64,000 nt of DNA from Marmoricola sp. Leaf446 (GTDB lineage: Bacteria > Actinomycetota > Actinomycetes > Propionibacteriales > Nocardioidaceae). Below the pieces are notes generated by a model. The model was not told where the DNA came from, made no database searches, and worked only from the letters and a program-made list of their open reading frames with translations. Positions 11,461-25,604 of this stretch are shown piece by piece. Both the position numbers and the translations under genes were made by a program. The stretch lies in NCBI RefSeq assembly GCF_001424755.1, contig NZ_LMRF01000001.1, forward strand, positions 708,169-772,168, in the 5' to 3' direction. Position 1 is the stretch's first letter, and each line of letters opens with the position of its first letter.

Positions 11461-12428
11461 CCCGCGCCAGCGGCATCGGGTCGCTGCCGGGGGAGGACGC
11501 CCACGAGGCGGCGCGCGTCGTGCTCGGCGAGCTGCCCGACCTGCCGCACCTGCCCGAGCTGCCCGCGCGCGGCGCGCTCGCCGACCTCACCGGTCGCGCG
11601 GTCGCCGTGGTCGCCGACCTCGGGTTCGACCTGCAGCCCGCGGGGTGGCGGCTGACCGACGCGGCCGGCGTCGACCACCGCCGGGCGCGGTCGCTGCTGG
11701 CGCAGGACCTCGACGCCTTCGAGGAGGCGTCGCAGGGCCTGACCGGCACCCTCAAGGTGCAGGTCGCCGGCCCCTGGACGCTCGCCGCCACGGTCGAGAA
11801 GCCACGCGGCGACAAGGTGCTGAGCGACCACGGCGCCCGCCGTGACCTCGCCCAGGCGCTCGCCGAGGGCGTGCGCACCCACCTCGCCGACGTCGCCCGG
11901 CGGGTGCCGGGCGTCGAGCTGGTGCTGCAGGTCGACGAGCCGGCGCTGCCCGCCGTGCTCGCGGCGCGGGTGCCCACCGCGTCGGGCTTCGGCCGCCACC
12001 GCTCCGTGACGCCCCCGGTCGCCTCCGAGGCGCTGGAGTGGGTGCTCGACGCCGCCGGCGACCGGCTCACCGTCGTCCACTGCTGCGACGCCGAGGTGCC
12101 GGTCGGGCTGCTCCGCTCGGCCGGTGCGGGGGCGGTCTCGGTCGACGTGGCCACGCTGGCCGTCACGGCGTACGACGAGCTGGCGACCGTGCTCGACGAG
12201 GGCGGCACCGCGCTGCTCGGCGTGCTGCCCGCCACGGGCTCGGCCGCCCCCTCGGTCAAGGCCGCCGTCGAGCGCACGATGCGGCTGCTCGACATGCTCG
12301 GCCTGGATCCCGCCGAGGTGTCCGACCGGCTGGTGCTCACCCCGGCCTGCGGGCTGGCGGGCGCCACCCCGGCGTACGCCCGGGCCGTGCTGGCGGCGCT
12401 GCGCGGCGCCGCCGAGGCGCTGACCTGA
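11457..12428 (+). CDS. MetE/UROD-like protein (cobalamin-independent methionine synthase C-terminal family)
   Basis: A 323-residue barrel protein resembling only the C-terminal half of MetE. The predicted zinc ligands are kept: His and Cys in [11 protein letters not shown] near residue 202 and the distal Cys in [12 protein letters not shown] near 297. [12 protein letters not shown] near 160 is also family-typical. It lacks the N-terminal MetE domain, so it may be a methyltransferase with a different methyl donor. The GTG start overlaps the mnmA stop as GTGA. This gene order with mnmA recurs in actinobacteria, but the role of the third gene there is not established as far as I know. Confidence 0.85.
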   Translation: MTRASGIGSLPGEDAHEAARVVLGELPDLPHLPELPARGALADLTGRAVAVVADLGFDLQPAGWRLTDAAGVDHRRARSLLAQDLDAFEEASQGLTGTLKVQVAGPWTLAATVEKPRGDKVLSDHGARRDLAQALAEGVRTHLADVARRVPGVELVLQVDEPALPAVLAARVPTASGFGRHRSVTPPVASEALEWVLDAAGDRLTVVHCCDAEVPVGLLRSAGAGAVSVDVATLAVTAYDELATVLDEGGTALLGVLPATGSAAPSVKAAVERTMRLLDMLGLDPAEVSDRLVLTPACGLAGATPAYARAVLAALRGAAEALT

Positions 12429-12498
12429 CGGGTCCGCCTCACCGGTGATCGTGGGCGTCGCGTGGGTACACCGACAGGACCGACGAGAGGAGCACGAC

Positions 12499-13038
12499 GT
12501 GCCGGACCTGAACGGCAAGAAGGTCGCCATCATCGCCACCTCGCACTTCGAGGAGGCCGAGCTGGTCACCCCCCGTGACGAGCTCGCCAAGATGGGGGCC
12601 GAGGTCAAGGTGTACAGCACCTCGACCGACCCCATCCAGGCGGTGGAGGGCGACACCGAGCCCACCCAGAAGGTGCCGGTCGACGGCGTCTTCACCGACC
12701 TCGACGTCGACTCGGTCGACGCGGTCGTGGTGCCGGGTGGCACCGTCAACGCCGACACCATCCGCACCGACGAGGACGCCCAGGAGATCGTGCGCCAGGC
12801 CCTCGAGCTCGACAAGGTGCTCGCGATCATCTGCCACGGGCCGTGGCTGCTCGCCTCCGCCGACGTGGCGCGGGGCAAGCGGCTGACGAGCTTCCCGAGC
12901 CTGTCCGTGGACCTGCGCAACGCCGGGGCCGAGTGGGTCGACGAGGAGGTCGTCGTCGACGGCAGCCTCATCACCAGCCGCAACCCCGACGACCTGCCGG
13001 CCTTCGTCGAGGCGATCGCCGAGGCGCTCGAGGCCTGA
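12499..13038 (+). CDS. DJ-1/PfpI family protein (type 1 glutamine amidotransferase-like)
   Basis: A 179-residue class I glutamine-amidotransferase-fold protein of the PfpI/YhbO type. The nucleophile elbow Cys-His is in AIICHGPWLL near residue 113, and the acidic partner Glu is in SHFEEAEL near 18. This family has been linked to stress protection and glyoxalase/deglycase activity; substrate unknown here. The GTG at 12499 follows GAGAGGAGCACGAC and is preferred over an in-frame ATG at 12445. Downstream lies a strong terminator (13056-13089). Confidence 0.92.
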   Translation: MPDLNGKKVAIIATSHFEEAELVTPRDELAKMGAEVKVYSTSTDPIQAVEGDTEPTQKVPVDGVFTDLDVDSVDAVVVPGGTVNADTIRTDEDAQEIVRQALELDKVLAIICHGPWLLASADVARGKRLTSFPSLSVDLRNAGAEWVDEEVVVDGSLITSRNPDDLPAFVEAIAEALEA

Positions 13039-13055
13039 GCAGCACCACAGCACGA

Positions 13056-13089
13056 CGACGGGGCCGGGGGAGATCCCCCGGCCCCGTCG
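13056..13089. terminator. Strong hairpin terminator after the PfpI gene
   Basis: A perfect 15-bp stem (13056-13070 with 13075-13089, nearly all G/C) closes on the tetraloop AGAT, 17 nt after the PfpI stop codon. No T-run follows, which is common for actinobacterial terminators. Confidence 0.8.
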
Positions 13090-13126
13090 CTGCTGTCCGG
13101 TCGGGGGTCCGGGTGTCCGGTGCTCG

Positions 13127-13154
13127 CGGTTTCACAGGTTCCCCTGTGAAACCG
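13127..13154. repeat. Perfect 12-bp inverted repeat between convergent transcription units
   Basis: CGGTTTCACAGG at 13127-13138 is exactly complementary to CCTGTGAAACCG at 13143-13154, with a TTCC loop. It lies between the terminators for the PfpI and MFS genes, so termination alone does not need it. Its ends (CGGTTTC/GAAACCG) match those of the larger palindrome at 41102-41191. Confidence 0.7.
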
Positions 13155-13229
13155 ACGCTTCCCGAACGGCAGGCACGCGACACGCCGTACGACGGGGTCC
13201 GGGTGCTCGGCAACGGGGCCGGACGCGCC

Positions 13230-13259
13230 GACGGGGCCGGGGACGACCCCGACCCCGTC
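13230..13259. terminator. Hairpin terminator downstream of the MFS gene (minus strand)
   Basis: GACGGGGCCGGGG (13230-13242) pairs with CCCCGACCCCGTC (13247-13259) with one mismatch, about 20 nt beyond the MFS stop codon on the minus strand. Confidence 0.65.
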
Positions 13260-13278
13260 GTCCAGCGACGGACCGTGC

Positions 13279-14928
13279 TCAGCCCGCGTGCACGCCCTCG
13301 GGTGCGTCGTCGGTGGCCAGCTCCTCGTGCTTGACGCTGAGGAAGATCCACACGATCAGGCTGGCGCCCCAGATCATGAAGGCGCCGGTGAGGAAGGCGT
13401 TGGTCGCACCCTGCGTGAACGCGCCCTGGTAGGCGATGTTCGCGAACGCCTGCTGCATCGCCTCGGTCGGATTGCTGCCCGCCGGGGTGGCCGTCTGGAG
13501 CGCGCCGGTGATCTGGGTGGCCCGCTCGGTGGAGAAGTGCACCGCCACGGTGGAGAGCGCCGCGAGGCCGAGGGCGCCGCCGACCTGCTGCATCGTGTTG
13601 AGCACGCCCGAGCCGATGCCCGAGTCGCGGTGGGAGACGCCGTGGACGGCGGCCAGCGTCATCGGCACGAAGGTCGCGCCCATGCCCAGCGACATCAGCG
13701 AGATGAAGGGGAAGATGTCGGTCCAGTAGCTGATGCCGGTGCCGAGGTGCACCTCGCCGCTGGTGACGGTCGAGATGATGTTGCCCGCGCTGTCGTCGAC
13801 CGAGAGCCGCGAGAACCCGAGCAGCGCGAAACCGGCCATGGCCGTGCCGATGCCGGCGATCCAGCGGGGGTCGATCCGGTCCATCAGCTTGGACGACACG
13901 GTCGCGGCGATCACGATCCCGAGGCTGAAGGGCAGGAAGGCGACGCCGGTGTGCAGCGGGGAGTAGCCCATGACGTTCTGCACGAACTGCGAGAGGAAGT
14001 AGAACATCGCGAACATCGCCGCCGGCACGATCATCATCGTGACGAACGCCGTGGCGCGGGTCCGGCTCAGCAGGATGCGGAACGGCAGCAGCGGGTGCGC
14101 CACGCGACGCTCGATGGCCACGAACGCGGCCAGCAGCACCACGCCGAGCACGAGGGCGACCAGGGTCTGCGCGTCGTCCCAGCCGTGGCTGGGCTCGCCG
14201 GCGCGGGAGAGGCCGAAGACGATGGCGACGAGGCCGGCGGTGCCGGACAGGGCGCCGGGCACGTCCAGCTCGCCGGTGTGCGACTCGCTCTCGGCCAGCA
14301 CGCGGGGCGCGGCGAAGGCCGCGGCCAGGCCGATCGGCACGTTGATCAGGAAGGTCAGGCGCCAGCCGTCGACGGTGGTGCCGAACAGGTCGGGCGTGAG
14401 CCCGGTCAGCCAGCCGCCGAGCAGCAGGCCGACCGCGGCGCCGGCGCCGGACATCGCGGCGTAGATCGAGAACGCCCGGTTGCGCTGCGGTCCGGCCGGG
14501 AAGTTGGTGGTGATCAGGGCCAGCGCGGCCGGGGAGGCCAGGGCCGCACCGAGGCCCTGCAGCCCACGGGAGGCCAGCAGCATGCCCTCGTTGGCGGCGA
14601 GGCCGCCGATGCCGGAGGCGACCGCGAAGATCGCGACGCCGATCATGAACACGCGACGGCGGCCGTAGAGGTCGCCGAGGCGGCCGCCCAGCAGCAGCAG
14701 GCCACCGAAGGCCAGCGCGTAGCCGGTGACGACCCACTGCAGGTTGGCCTGCGAGATGTCGAGGTCGCTCTGGATGAAGGGGAGCGCGATGTTGGCGATG
14801 GTCGCGTCGAGCACGACCATCAGCTGGGCGACGGAGATCAGCAGCAGGGCCCAGCCCAGGCGGGTGGTGCCGCCTGCGGTCTCGGCCGGCTCGGCGGGCA
14901 GGGCCGCGGGCTCACGGGTGTCGGTCAT
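13279..14928 (-). CDS. MFS drug/efflux transporter, EmrB/QacA type (14 TM)
   Basis: A 549-residue drug:H+ antiporter-2 family exporter. Motifs visible: LDATIANIALPFIQSDL in TM1 (motif D1 region), LGGRLGDLYGRRRVF between TM2 and TM3 (motif A) and GLGAALASPAALAL plus SGAGAAVGLLLGGWL (motif C region) in TM4-TM5. A large extracellular loop (around residues 365-395) and a polar C-terminus follow. The ATG overlaps the stop of the upstream TetR gene as ATGA, so the regulator almost certainly controls this pump. Substrate unknown. Confidence 0.94.
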   Translation of the reverse strand: MTDTREPAALPAEPAETAGGTTRLGWALLLISVAQLMVVLDATIANIALPFIQSDLDISQANLQWVVTGYALAFGGLLLLGGRLGDLYGRRRVFMIGVAIFAVASGIGGLAANEGMLLASRGLQGLGAALASPAALALITTNFPAGPQRNRAFSIYAAMSGAGAAVGLLLGGWLTGLTPDLFGTTVDGWRLTFLINVPIGLAAAFAAPRVLAESESHTGELDVPGALSGTAGLVAIVFGLSRAGEPSHGWDDAQTLVALVLGVVLLAAFVAIERRVAHPLLPFRILLSRTRATAFVTMMIVPAAMFAMFYFLSQFVQNVMGYSPLHTGVAFLPFSLGIVIAATVSSKLMDRIDPRWIAGIGTAMAGFALLGFSRLSVDDSAGNIISTVTSGEVHLGTGISYWTDIFPFISLMSLGMGATFVPMTLAAVHGVSHRDSGIGSGVLNTMQQVGGALGLAALSTVAVHFSTERATQITGALQTATPAGSNPTEAMQQAFANIAYQGAFTQGATNAFLTGAFMIWGASLIVWIFLSVKHEELATDDAPEGVHAG

Positions 14929-15650
14929 GACGATGCTTCCTGGGAGTGGGTGGTGGTGCGGGCGGTGACGGCGGTGTCATCGGTCTCGGGGGTGCCGGGG
15001 GTGCCGGGGGAGTCGGGGGTCGCGGGCCCGCCGGGCGCGGCGGCGTCGGGGGCGGCATGGGGCGCCCGGAGGCCGACGGCGGGGAGGATGACGCGGTCGA
15101 TGACGCGGCGTACGACGTCGTCGTCCACGGGCAGGCCGAGGACGAACGCGCGGTGCAGCACGATCCCGGCCAGCGACGGGGCGATGACGTCGAGGTCGAG
15201 GTCGGCGTCGATCTCGCCGCGCTCGATCGCACGGCGGTAGATCCGCAACGAGGCCTCGACCTTGGGCGCGATGAAGGCCGAGCGGAACCGCTCGGCGAAG
15301 TCGGGGTCGTTGCTGACGGCCGTCATCACGGCGCCGAGCAGGCCCGAGGCGTCGCCTTTGCCCAGGCCGTGACGGCCGCAGAAGGTGGCGAGCAGGTCGC
15401 CGCGCAGGGTCCCGGTGTCGTGCACCTCGACCTGGGGCGCCTTCTTGGCCCGCACCATGGCGTCGACGACCAGGCTGGCCTTGCCGTCCCAGCGGCGGTA
15501 GAGCGTGGCCTTGCTGGCGCGGGCCTCCCTGGCCACGGCGTCGAGCGTCAGCCGGTCGTAGCCGGCGCTGAGCAGCAGCCGGACGGTGGCGTCGAGGATC
15601 TCCTCCTCGCGCGCCCCCTCGACCCGGGGGCGGAGCTGGGGTGGGGTCAC
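14925..15650 (-). CDS. TetR-family transcriptional regulator of the MFS pump
   Basis: 241-residue repressor. The N-terminal helix-turn-helix (EEILDATVRLLLSAG, then LTLDAVAREARASKATLYRR) spans residues 16-60, followed by an alpha-helical ligand domain of the AcrR type. The last 40 residues are a Pro/Thr/Ala-rich tail with no predicted fold (APDAAAPGGPATPDSPGTPG), unusual for the family. GTG start with GAGGAGG just upstream. A perfect palindromic operator lies 28 nt upstream (15678-15700), which suggests autoregulation of the TetR-MFS operon. Confidence 0.93.
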   Translation of the reverse strand: MTPPQLRPRVEGAREEEILDATVRLLLSAGYDRLTLDAVAREARASKATLYRRWDGKASLVVDAMVRAKKAPQVEVHDTGTLRGDLLATFCGRHGLGKGDASGLLGAVMTAVSNDPDFAERFRSAFIAPKVEASLRIYRRAIERGEIDADLDLDVIAPSLAGIVLHRAFVLGLPVDDDVVRRVIDRVILPAVGLRAPHAAPDAAAPGGPATPDSPGTPGTPETDDTAVTARTTTHSQEASS

Positions 15651-15677
15651 CTGCCCGTCACCTCCTCGTCACGTGCA

Positions 15678-15700
15678 TGGAACGAAACCGTTTCGTTCCA
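15678..15700. promoter_or_regulatory. Palindromic operator upstream of TetR-MFS operon
   Basis: TGGAACGAAAC and GTTTCGTTCCA are perfect 11-bp inverted arms around one central base. Position and symmetry match a TetR-family operator; AACGAAACNGTTTCGTT is a common type of core for AcrR-like repressors. It lies 28 nt from the tetR start codon. Confidence 0.8.
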
Positions 15701-15825
15701 TCGAGGAGTCTGAAGGCACGCGGCCCGGGAGGTGTTCCCGCGCCCCCGAGTGGTCTAGCCGGGAGTGGCCCAGTCGGTGGGCCGAACCAGCCGGGCCCGG
15801 TCGGCGGTGGGGACGGCCGGGTGGG

Positions 15826-16605
15826 TCAGGGGGCGGTGGAGGGCTGCGCTCCGGGGGCCGACGGGCTGGTGCCCGAGGTGGGCGTCGGGTCCGCCGACGG
15901 CGTGGGCTCGGCCGTTTCCGTGGGGTCGGCCGTCGGCGTGGGCTCGGCCGTGGGGGTGGGCTCCGTGGTCGGCGTGGGCTCCGAGGTGCTCTCGTCGGTC
16001 GTCGTGTCGTCCTGGGTGGGCGCCTCGGACGGTGTCGGCTGCTCGGTCTCCCGGCCCGAGGAGCTGCGGTCGACGACTGAGGTGACGGTCGTGCGGCCAG
16101 CGTCGTCGTCGCCCGCCAGCGAGGCGAGCGAGCGGCCGGTGAGTCCTTCGAAGGAGGTGATGACGACCAGCGCGACCAGCATCACGGCCGCGCTGGCCAG
16201 GGCGACCTTGCCCCAGGGCAGGTCGACGCGGCGGGGGTCGAGGCGGGCGAGCAGCCCGCCCTGCGCCGCCTCGGCCTCGGCGGTGGCCTGCTCGACGTGG
16301 GCCTCCACCGCGGCCAGCTGCTGGGTGCGCGAGGTCCCGCTGGTGCGGGCCACGGCCGCGGAGATCAGCGAGGCCTCACGGACCTGGGCCGCGCGGCGGC
16401 GCACGGCCTCGGCGGAGCGCTTGAGCGAGTAGGAGTACGTCGCGGCGCCGACCGTGGCGACCACGCTGCCGACGCCGGCGCCGATCAGCGTGCCGGCGGT
16501 GCCGAGCCAGGAGGCGAAGAAGGCAGCGGAGACCGCGGCCAGCGCGCTCGCCATGACCTGGATGGGGGAGAGGTCGAGCTTGCGGGGGGTGTCGTCGTCA
16601 GTCAT
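15826..16605 (-). CDS. Membrane protein with Pro-Thr repeat tail
   Basis: Not a family I recognise. Of 259 residues, the first 60 form a hydrophobic hairpin (MASALAAVSAAFFASWLGTA and LIGAGVGSVVATVGAATYSY). A charged, probably coiled-coil cytoplasmic segment (RSAEAVRRRAAQVREASLI to about residue 125) follows, then a third membrane helix near 133-152 (VALASAAVMLVALVVITSF). The last 80 residues are a Ser/Thr/Pro/Glu-rich low-complexity tail with repeats of the PTPTAEPTPTADPTETAEP type, probably outside the cell. The tandem DNA repeat (about 15900-15990) makes length variation between strains likely. ATG at 16605. Confidence 0.8.
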   Translation of the reverse strand: MTDDDTPRKLDLSPIQVMASALAAVSAAFFASWLGTAGTLIGAGVGSVVATVGAATYSYSLKRSAEAVRRRAAQVREASLISAAVARTSGTSRTQQLAAVEAHVEQATAEAEAAQGGLLARLDPRRVDLPWGKVALASAAVMLVALVVITSFEGLTGRSLASLAGDDDAGRTTVTSVVDRSSSGRETEQPTPSEAPTQDDTTTDESTSEPTPTTEPTPTAEPTPTADPTETAEPTPSADPTPTSGTSPSAPGAQPSTAP

Positions 16606-16728
16606 CGTCCTCAGACGTCGTGGATCGGGGGTGCGTGCGGGCGTTACCCAGGTAGGACGTCCGGGACCCCGTCGAGGTTTCCCGATCGTGCCGTGACATC
16701 GCCCACGTCGGCCCGGCCAGGGCCCGGT

Positions 16729-21970
<5,242 letters not shown>

Positions 21971-21975
21971 GCACC

Positions 21976-21981
21976 TAGGAT
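21976..21981 (+). promoter_or_regulatory. -10 element TAGGAT of gatCAB
   Basis: TAGGAT is followed by GACGGGC and the ATG at 21989. The spacing predicts a leaderless gatC and argues against the in-frame ATG at 21980, which lies in the hexamer. Confidence 0.6.
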
Positions 21982-21988
21982 GACGGGC

Positions 21989-22288
21989 ATGCCTGACATC
22001 AGCCGGGAGCAGGTGCGCCATCTGGCCGACCTCGCCCGCATCGAGCTCGACGACGCCGAGCTGGACCACCTCGCGCCGCAGCTCTCCGTGATCCTCGAGT
22101 CGGTCGCCTCCATCAGCGAGGTGGCCACCGACGACGTGCCGCCGACCAGCCACCCGCTGCCGGTGACCAACGTGTTCCGCGAGGACGTCGTGCGGCCCTC
22201 GCTCACGCCGGAGCAGGCGCTCTCGGGCGCCCCGGCGGTGGAGGAGCAGCGCTTCGCGGTGCCGCGGATCCTGGGGGACGAGCAGTGA
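21989..22288 (+). CDS. gatC: Asp/Glu-tRNA amidotransferase subunit C
   Basis: Small subunit (99 residues, normal length) of the GatCAB complex that converts Glu-tRNA(Gln) and Asp-tRNA(Asn) to the amide forms. Recognisable as [20 protein letters not shown] near the N-terminus and the C-terminal [17 protein letters not shown]. It overlaps gatA by GTGA; the three genes form a coupled operon. The short gap to the divergent SGNH gene (18 nt) carries overlapping promoters. Confidence 0.95.
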   Translation: MPDISREQVRHLADLARIELDDAELDHLAPQLSVILESVASISEVATDDVPPTSHPLPVTNVFREDVVRPSLTPEQALSGAPAVEEQRFAVPRILGDEQ

Positions 22289-23817
22289 GCGCGCCCCTGA
22301 TCGAGCGCTCCGCCGCGGCCCTGGCCGACGCCCTCGCCTCGGGCGAGACGACCAGCGTCGAGCTGACCCAGGCATTCCTGAGGCGGATCGCGGCCGTCGA
22401 CGGCGCCGTCCACGCCTTCCTCCACGTCGACGCCGAGGGCGCGCTGGCCGCGGCCCGCGCCTCCGACGAGCGCCGCGCGGCCGGCACCCCTGCCTCCGCG
22501 CTCGACGGCGTGCCCGTCGCGGTCAAGGACGTGCTCGCCACCGAGGGGCTGCCGACCACGTGCGGCTCGCGGATCCTCGAGGGCTGGCGTCCGCCGTACG
22601 ACGCCACGGTGGTCGCGCGCCTCAAGGCCGCCGGCCTGCCGATCCTGGGCAAGACCAACATGGACGAGTTCGCGATGGGCTCCTCGACCGAGCACTCGGC
22701 GTACGGCCCCACGCACAACCCGTGGGACCTCGACCGGATCCCCGGCGGCTCCGGAGGCGGCTCGGCCGCCGCGGTCGCCGCCTTCGAGGCGCCGCTCGCG
22801 ATCGGCACCGACACCGGCGGCTCGATCCGCCAGCCCGGTGCGGTCACCGGCACCGTGGGCGTGAAGCCGACCTACGGCGGGGTCTCGCGCTACGGCCTGG
22901 TCGCCATGGCCAACAGCCTCGACCAGGCCGGTCCGGTCACCCGCACGGTGCTCGACGCGGCGCTGCTGCACGAGGTGATCGGCGGGCACGACCCGCTGGA
23001 CTCCACCAGCATCGACCAGCCGCTGCCCGCGGTCGTCGACGCGGCCCGGGCGGGCGCCGAGGTCGACCTGGCCGGCCTGCGGGTCGGCATCGTCGCCGAG
23101 CTCGGCGGCGAGGGCTACCAGCCCGGCGTCCAGCAGCGCTTCGACGAGGCCGTCGAGCTGCTGGTCGAGGCCGGCGCCGAGGTCGTGCAGGTCAGCTGCC
23201 CGAGCTTCGTGCACGCGCTGGCGGCCTACTACCTGGTGATGCCGAGCGAGGCGTCGTCCAACCTGGCCCGCTTCGACGCGATGCGCTACGGCCTGCGGGT
23301 GCTGCCCGAGGGCGTGGACTCCCCGAGCGCCGAGGACGTCATGCGCGCCACCCGCGACGCCGGGTTCGGCGACGAGGTCAAGCGCCGCATCATCCTGGGC
23401 ACCTACGCGCTCTCCAGCGGCTACTACGACGCCTACTACGGCTCCGCCCAGCAGGTCCGCACCCTGATCAGCCGCGACTTCGCGGCCGCGTTCGAGCGCG
23501 CCGACGTGCTGGTCTCCCCGACCTCGCCGACCACGGCGTTCAAGCTGGGGGAGAAGCTCGACGACCCGCTGGCGATGTACCTCAACGACGTCGCCACCAT
23601 CCCGGCCAACCTCGCCGGGGTGCCCGGCATCTCGGTCCCCGCCGGGCTGGCCGCGGAGGACGACCTGCCGGTCGGCTTCCAGGTCCTGGCCCCGGCGACG
23701 GCCGACGACCGCCTCTACCGCGTCGGCGCGGCCCTCGAGGCCCTGCTCGAGCAGCAGTGGGGCGGCCCGCTGCTGAGCGCGGACCAGCTCGCACTCGAGA
23801 CCGAGGAGCACGCATGA
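22285..23817 (+). CDS. gatA: Asp/Glu-tRNA amidotransferase subunit A
   Basis: Amidase-signature subunit (510 residues) that releases ammonia from glutamine for transamidation. The catalytic Ser-cisSer-Lys triad is visible: Lys in VAVKDVLA near residue 80, cis-Ser in [13 protein letters not shown] near 155 and nucleophile Ser in [15 protein letters not shown] near 178. The GTG start overlaps gatC (GTGA) and the stop overlaps gatB (ATGA). Confidence 0.97.
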   Translation: MSAPLIERSAAALADALASGETTSVELTQAFLRRIAAVDGAVHAFLHVDAEGALAAARASDERRAAGTPASALDGVPVAVKDVLATEGLPTTCGSRILEGWRPPYDATVVARLKAAGLPILGKTNMDEFAMGSSTEHSAYGPTHNPWDLDRIPGGSGGGSAAAVAAFEAPLAIGTDTGGSIRQPGAVTGTVGVKPTYGGVSRYGLVAMANSLDQAGPVTRTVLDAALLHEVIGGHDPLDSTSIDQPLPAVVDAARAGAEVDLAGLRVGIVAELGGEGYQPGVQQRFDEAVELLVEAGAEVVQVSCPSFVHALAAYYLVMPSEASSNLARFDAMRYGLRVLPEGVDSPSAEDVMRATRDAGFGDEVKRRIILGTYALSSGYYDAYYGSAQQVRTLISRDFAAAFERADVLVSPTSPTTAFKLGEKLDDPLAMYLNDVATIPANLAGVPGISVPAGLAAEDDLPVGFQVLAPATADDRLYRVGAALEALLEQQWGGPLLSADQLALETEEHA

Positions 23818-25325
23818 GCACCCCGACCGAGCTGGTCGACTACGACGAGGCGCTGGCGTCGTACGACCCGGCGATGGGCCTGGAGGTCCACGTCGAGCTC
23901 AACACCGCCACCAAGATGTTCTGCGGCTGCCCGGCCGTCTTCGGGGCTGCGCCCAACACCCAGACCTGCCCGACCTGCCTGGGGCTGCCCGGCTCGATGC
24001 CGGCCGTCAACGCCCGCGCGGTCGAGTCCGCGATCCGGATCGGTCTGGCGCTGAACTGCGAGATCGCCGAGTGGTGCCGGTTCGCCCGGAAGAACTACTT
24101 CTACCCGGACATGCCGAAGAACTTCCAGACCAGCCAGTACGACGAGCCCATCGCCTTCGACGGCTGGACCGACGTCGAGGTGGTGACCGCCGACGGCACC
24201 GAGACCTTCCGCGTCGAGATCGAGCGCGCCCACATGGAGGAGGACACCGGCAAGTCGCTCCACGTGGGCGGCACGACCGGTCGCATCCACGGCGCGGACT
24301 ACTCCCTGGTCGACTACAACCGCGCCGGCATCCCCCTGATCGAGATCGTGACCCGCCCGATCGTCGGGGCCGGGGACAAGGCGCCGGCCGTGGCCCGGGC
24401 CTACGTCGCGCACCTGCGCGACCTGATCGTCGGGCTGGGCGTCTCCGAGGCCCGGATGGACCAGGGCAACCTGCGTGCTGACGTCAACCTGTCGCTCTCG
24501 CCCGCCGGGTCCGGCACGCTCGGCACCCGCACCGAGACCAAGAACGTCAACTCCTTCCGCTCGGTCGAGCGGGCCGCGCGCTACGAGGTCTCGCGCCAGG
24601 CCGCGATCCTGCGGGCCGGGGGCTCCATCACCCAGGAGACCCGTCACTGGCACGAGGACACCGGCGTGACCACCTCGGGCCGCGAGAAGTCCGACGCCGA
24701 GGACTACCGCTACTTCCCCGAGCCCGACCTGGTGCCCGTCGCGCCGTCACGGGAGTGGGTCGAGGAGCTGCGGGCGACCCTGCCCGAGCCCCCGCGCGCC
24801 CGCCGCTCGCGGCTGCAGCAGGAGTGGGGCTTCTCCGACCTGGAGATGCGCGACACCGTCGGCGCCGGCGCGCTCGGCCTCGTCGAGGAGACCGTCGCCT
24901 GCGGCGCCAGCCCCCAGTCGGCGCGCAAGTGGTGGCTCTCGGAGCTGGCCCGCCGCGCCAACGAGACCGGCACCGACCTCGCCGCGCTGCCGATCGGCCC
25001 GGTCGACGTCGCCCGCATCCAGGCGCTCGTCGACGAGGGCAAGATCAACGACAAGCTCGCCCGCCAGGTCTTCGACGGCGTCCTCGCCGGCGAGGGCACC
25101 CCCGACGAGGTGGTCGCCTCCCGCGGGCTCGCGGTCGTCTCCGACGACGGCGCGCTCGGCGAGGCCGTCGACCGCGCCATCGAGGCCAACCCCGACGTGG
25201 CCGCCAAGATCCGCGACGGCAAGGTGGCCGCCGCCGGTGCGCTGATCGGCGCGGTGATGAAGGAGATGCGCGGCCAGGCCGACGCCGGCCGGGTGCGCGA
25301 GCTGATCGTCGAGCGCCTGTCCTGA
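23814..25325 (+). CDS. gatB: Asp/Glu-tRNA amidotransferase subunit B
   Basis: Kinase and tRNA-binding subunit (503 residues) of GatCAB. It contains [10 protein letters not shown], the zinc-site cysteines in [10 protein letters not shown] and [12 protein letters not shown] (residues about 38-62), [20 protein letters not shown] and the catalytic-cradle stretch [11 protein letters not shown]. The helical and YqeY-like tail domains (from about residue 300) include WWLSELAR and [13 protein letters not shown]. The ATG is coupled to gatA by ATGA. Confidence 0.97.
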   Translation: MSTPTELVDYDEALASYDPAMGLEVHVELNTATKMFCGCPAVFGAAPNTQTCPTCLGLPGSMPAVNARAVESAIRIGLALNCEIAEWCRFARKNYFYPDMPKNFQTSQYDEPIAFDGWTDVEVVTADGTETFRVEIERAHMEEDTGKSLHVGGTTGRIHGADYSLVDYNRAGIPLIEIVTRPIVGAGDKAPAVARAYVAHLRDLIVGLGVSEARMDQGNLRADVNLSLSPAGSGTLGTRTETKNVNSFRSVERAARYEVSRQAAILRAGGSITQETRHWHEDTGVTTSGREKSDAEDYRYFPEPDLVPVAPSREWVEELRATLPEPPRARRSRLQQEWGFSDLEMRDTVGAGALGLVEETVACGASPQSARKWWLSELARRANETGTDLAALPIGPVDVARIQALVDEGKINDKLARQVFDGVLAGEGTPDEVVASRGLAVVSDDGALGEAVDRAIEANPDVAAKIRDGKVAAAGALIGAVMKEMRGQADAGRVRELIVERLS

Positions 25326-25362
25326 GGTGGTCGACGGCCAGCACACCGCCCGGGTGACTCGC

Positions 25363-25380
25363 CTCACCTCGTGGGGTGAG
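25363..25380. terminator. Weak hairpin after gatB
   Basis: CTCACC and GGTGAG flank TCGTGG about 40 nt beyond the gatB stop. It could terminate the gatCAB transcript before the cobalamin-regulated promoter. No T-run. Confidence 0.35.
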
Positions 25381-25391
25381 CCGCCCGGTGC

Positions 25392-25397
25392 TAGCGT
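25392..25397 (+). promoter_or_regulatory. -10 element TAGCGT of the riboswitch transcript
   Basis: TAGCGT lies just before the riboswitch, giving a predicted transcription start near 25404. No clear -35. Its position at the 5' edge of the conserved RNA structure is the main support. Confidence 0.45.
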
Positions 25398-25403
25398 GAC
25401 AAC

Positions 25404-25530
25404 GCCCCTGTGAGGGGTACCCACCACTGCTTGTCCCCGCGGGGGAAGCCGGTCCGAAGCCGGCGCTGACCCGCAACCGTGGGCCGCCCCGACCGGGCGG
25501 CGAGCCGGAACACCCGACGGGGACACGACC
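25404..25530 (+). promoter_or_regulatory. Cobalamin (B12) riboswitch
   Basis: The conserved core is visible: GGGGGAAGCCGGT at 25441-25453, then the B12-box region GCTGACCCGCAACCGT at 25465-25480, a G/C hairpin (GGGCCGCCCCGACCGGGCGG), and GAGCCGGAACACCCG near 25502-25516. The flanking strands TGTCCCCG (from about 25431) and CGGGGACA (about 25518) can close the outer stem. It precedes a transporter operon with a long leader, so it probably turns the operon off when cobalamin is plentiful. The exact ends are approximate. Confidence 0.88.
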
Positions 25531-25550
25531 CACCGATGCTGTCGCGGAAC

Positions 25551-25588
25551 GCAGCGGGTGCACCCCGGCCCGGGGTCCCTCCCGCTGC
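25551..25588 (+). promoter_or_regulatory. Nested hairpin, probable expression platform of the riboswitch
   Basis: GCAGCGGG (25551-25558) pairs with CCCGCTGC (25581-25588), and inside it ACCCCGG (25562-25568) pairs with CCGGGGT (25570-25576). The structure ends 16 nt before the ATG, next to the GGAAGG ribosome-binding site, so it could act in termination or in masking the RBS. Confidence 0.5.
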
Positions 25589-25604
25589 CCCGTGGGAAGG
25601 ACAC

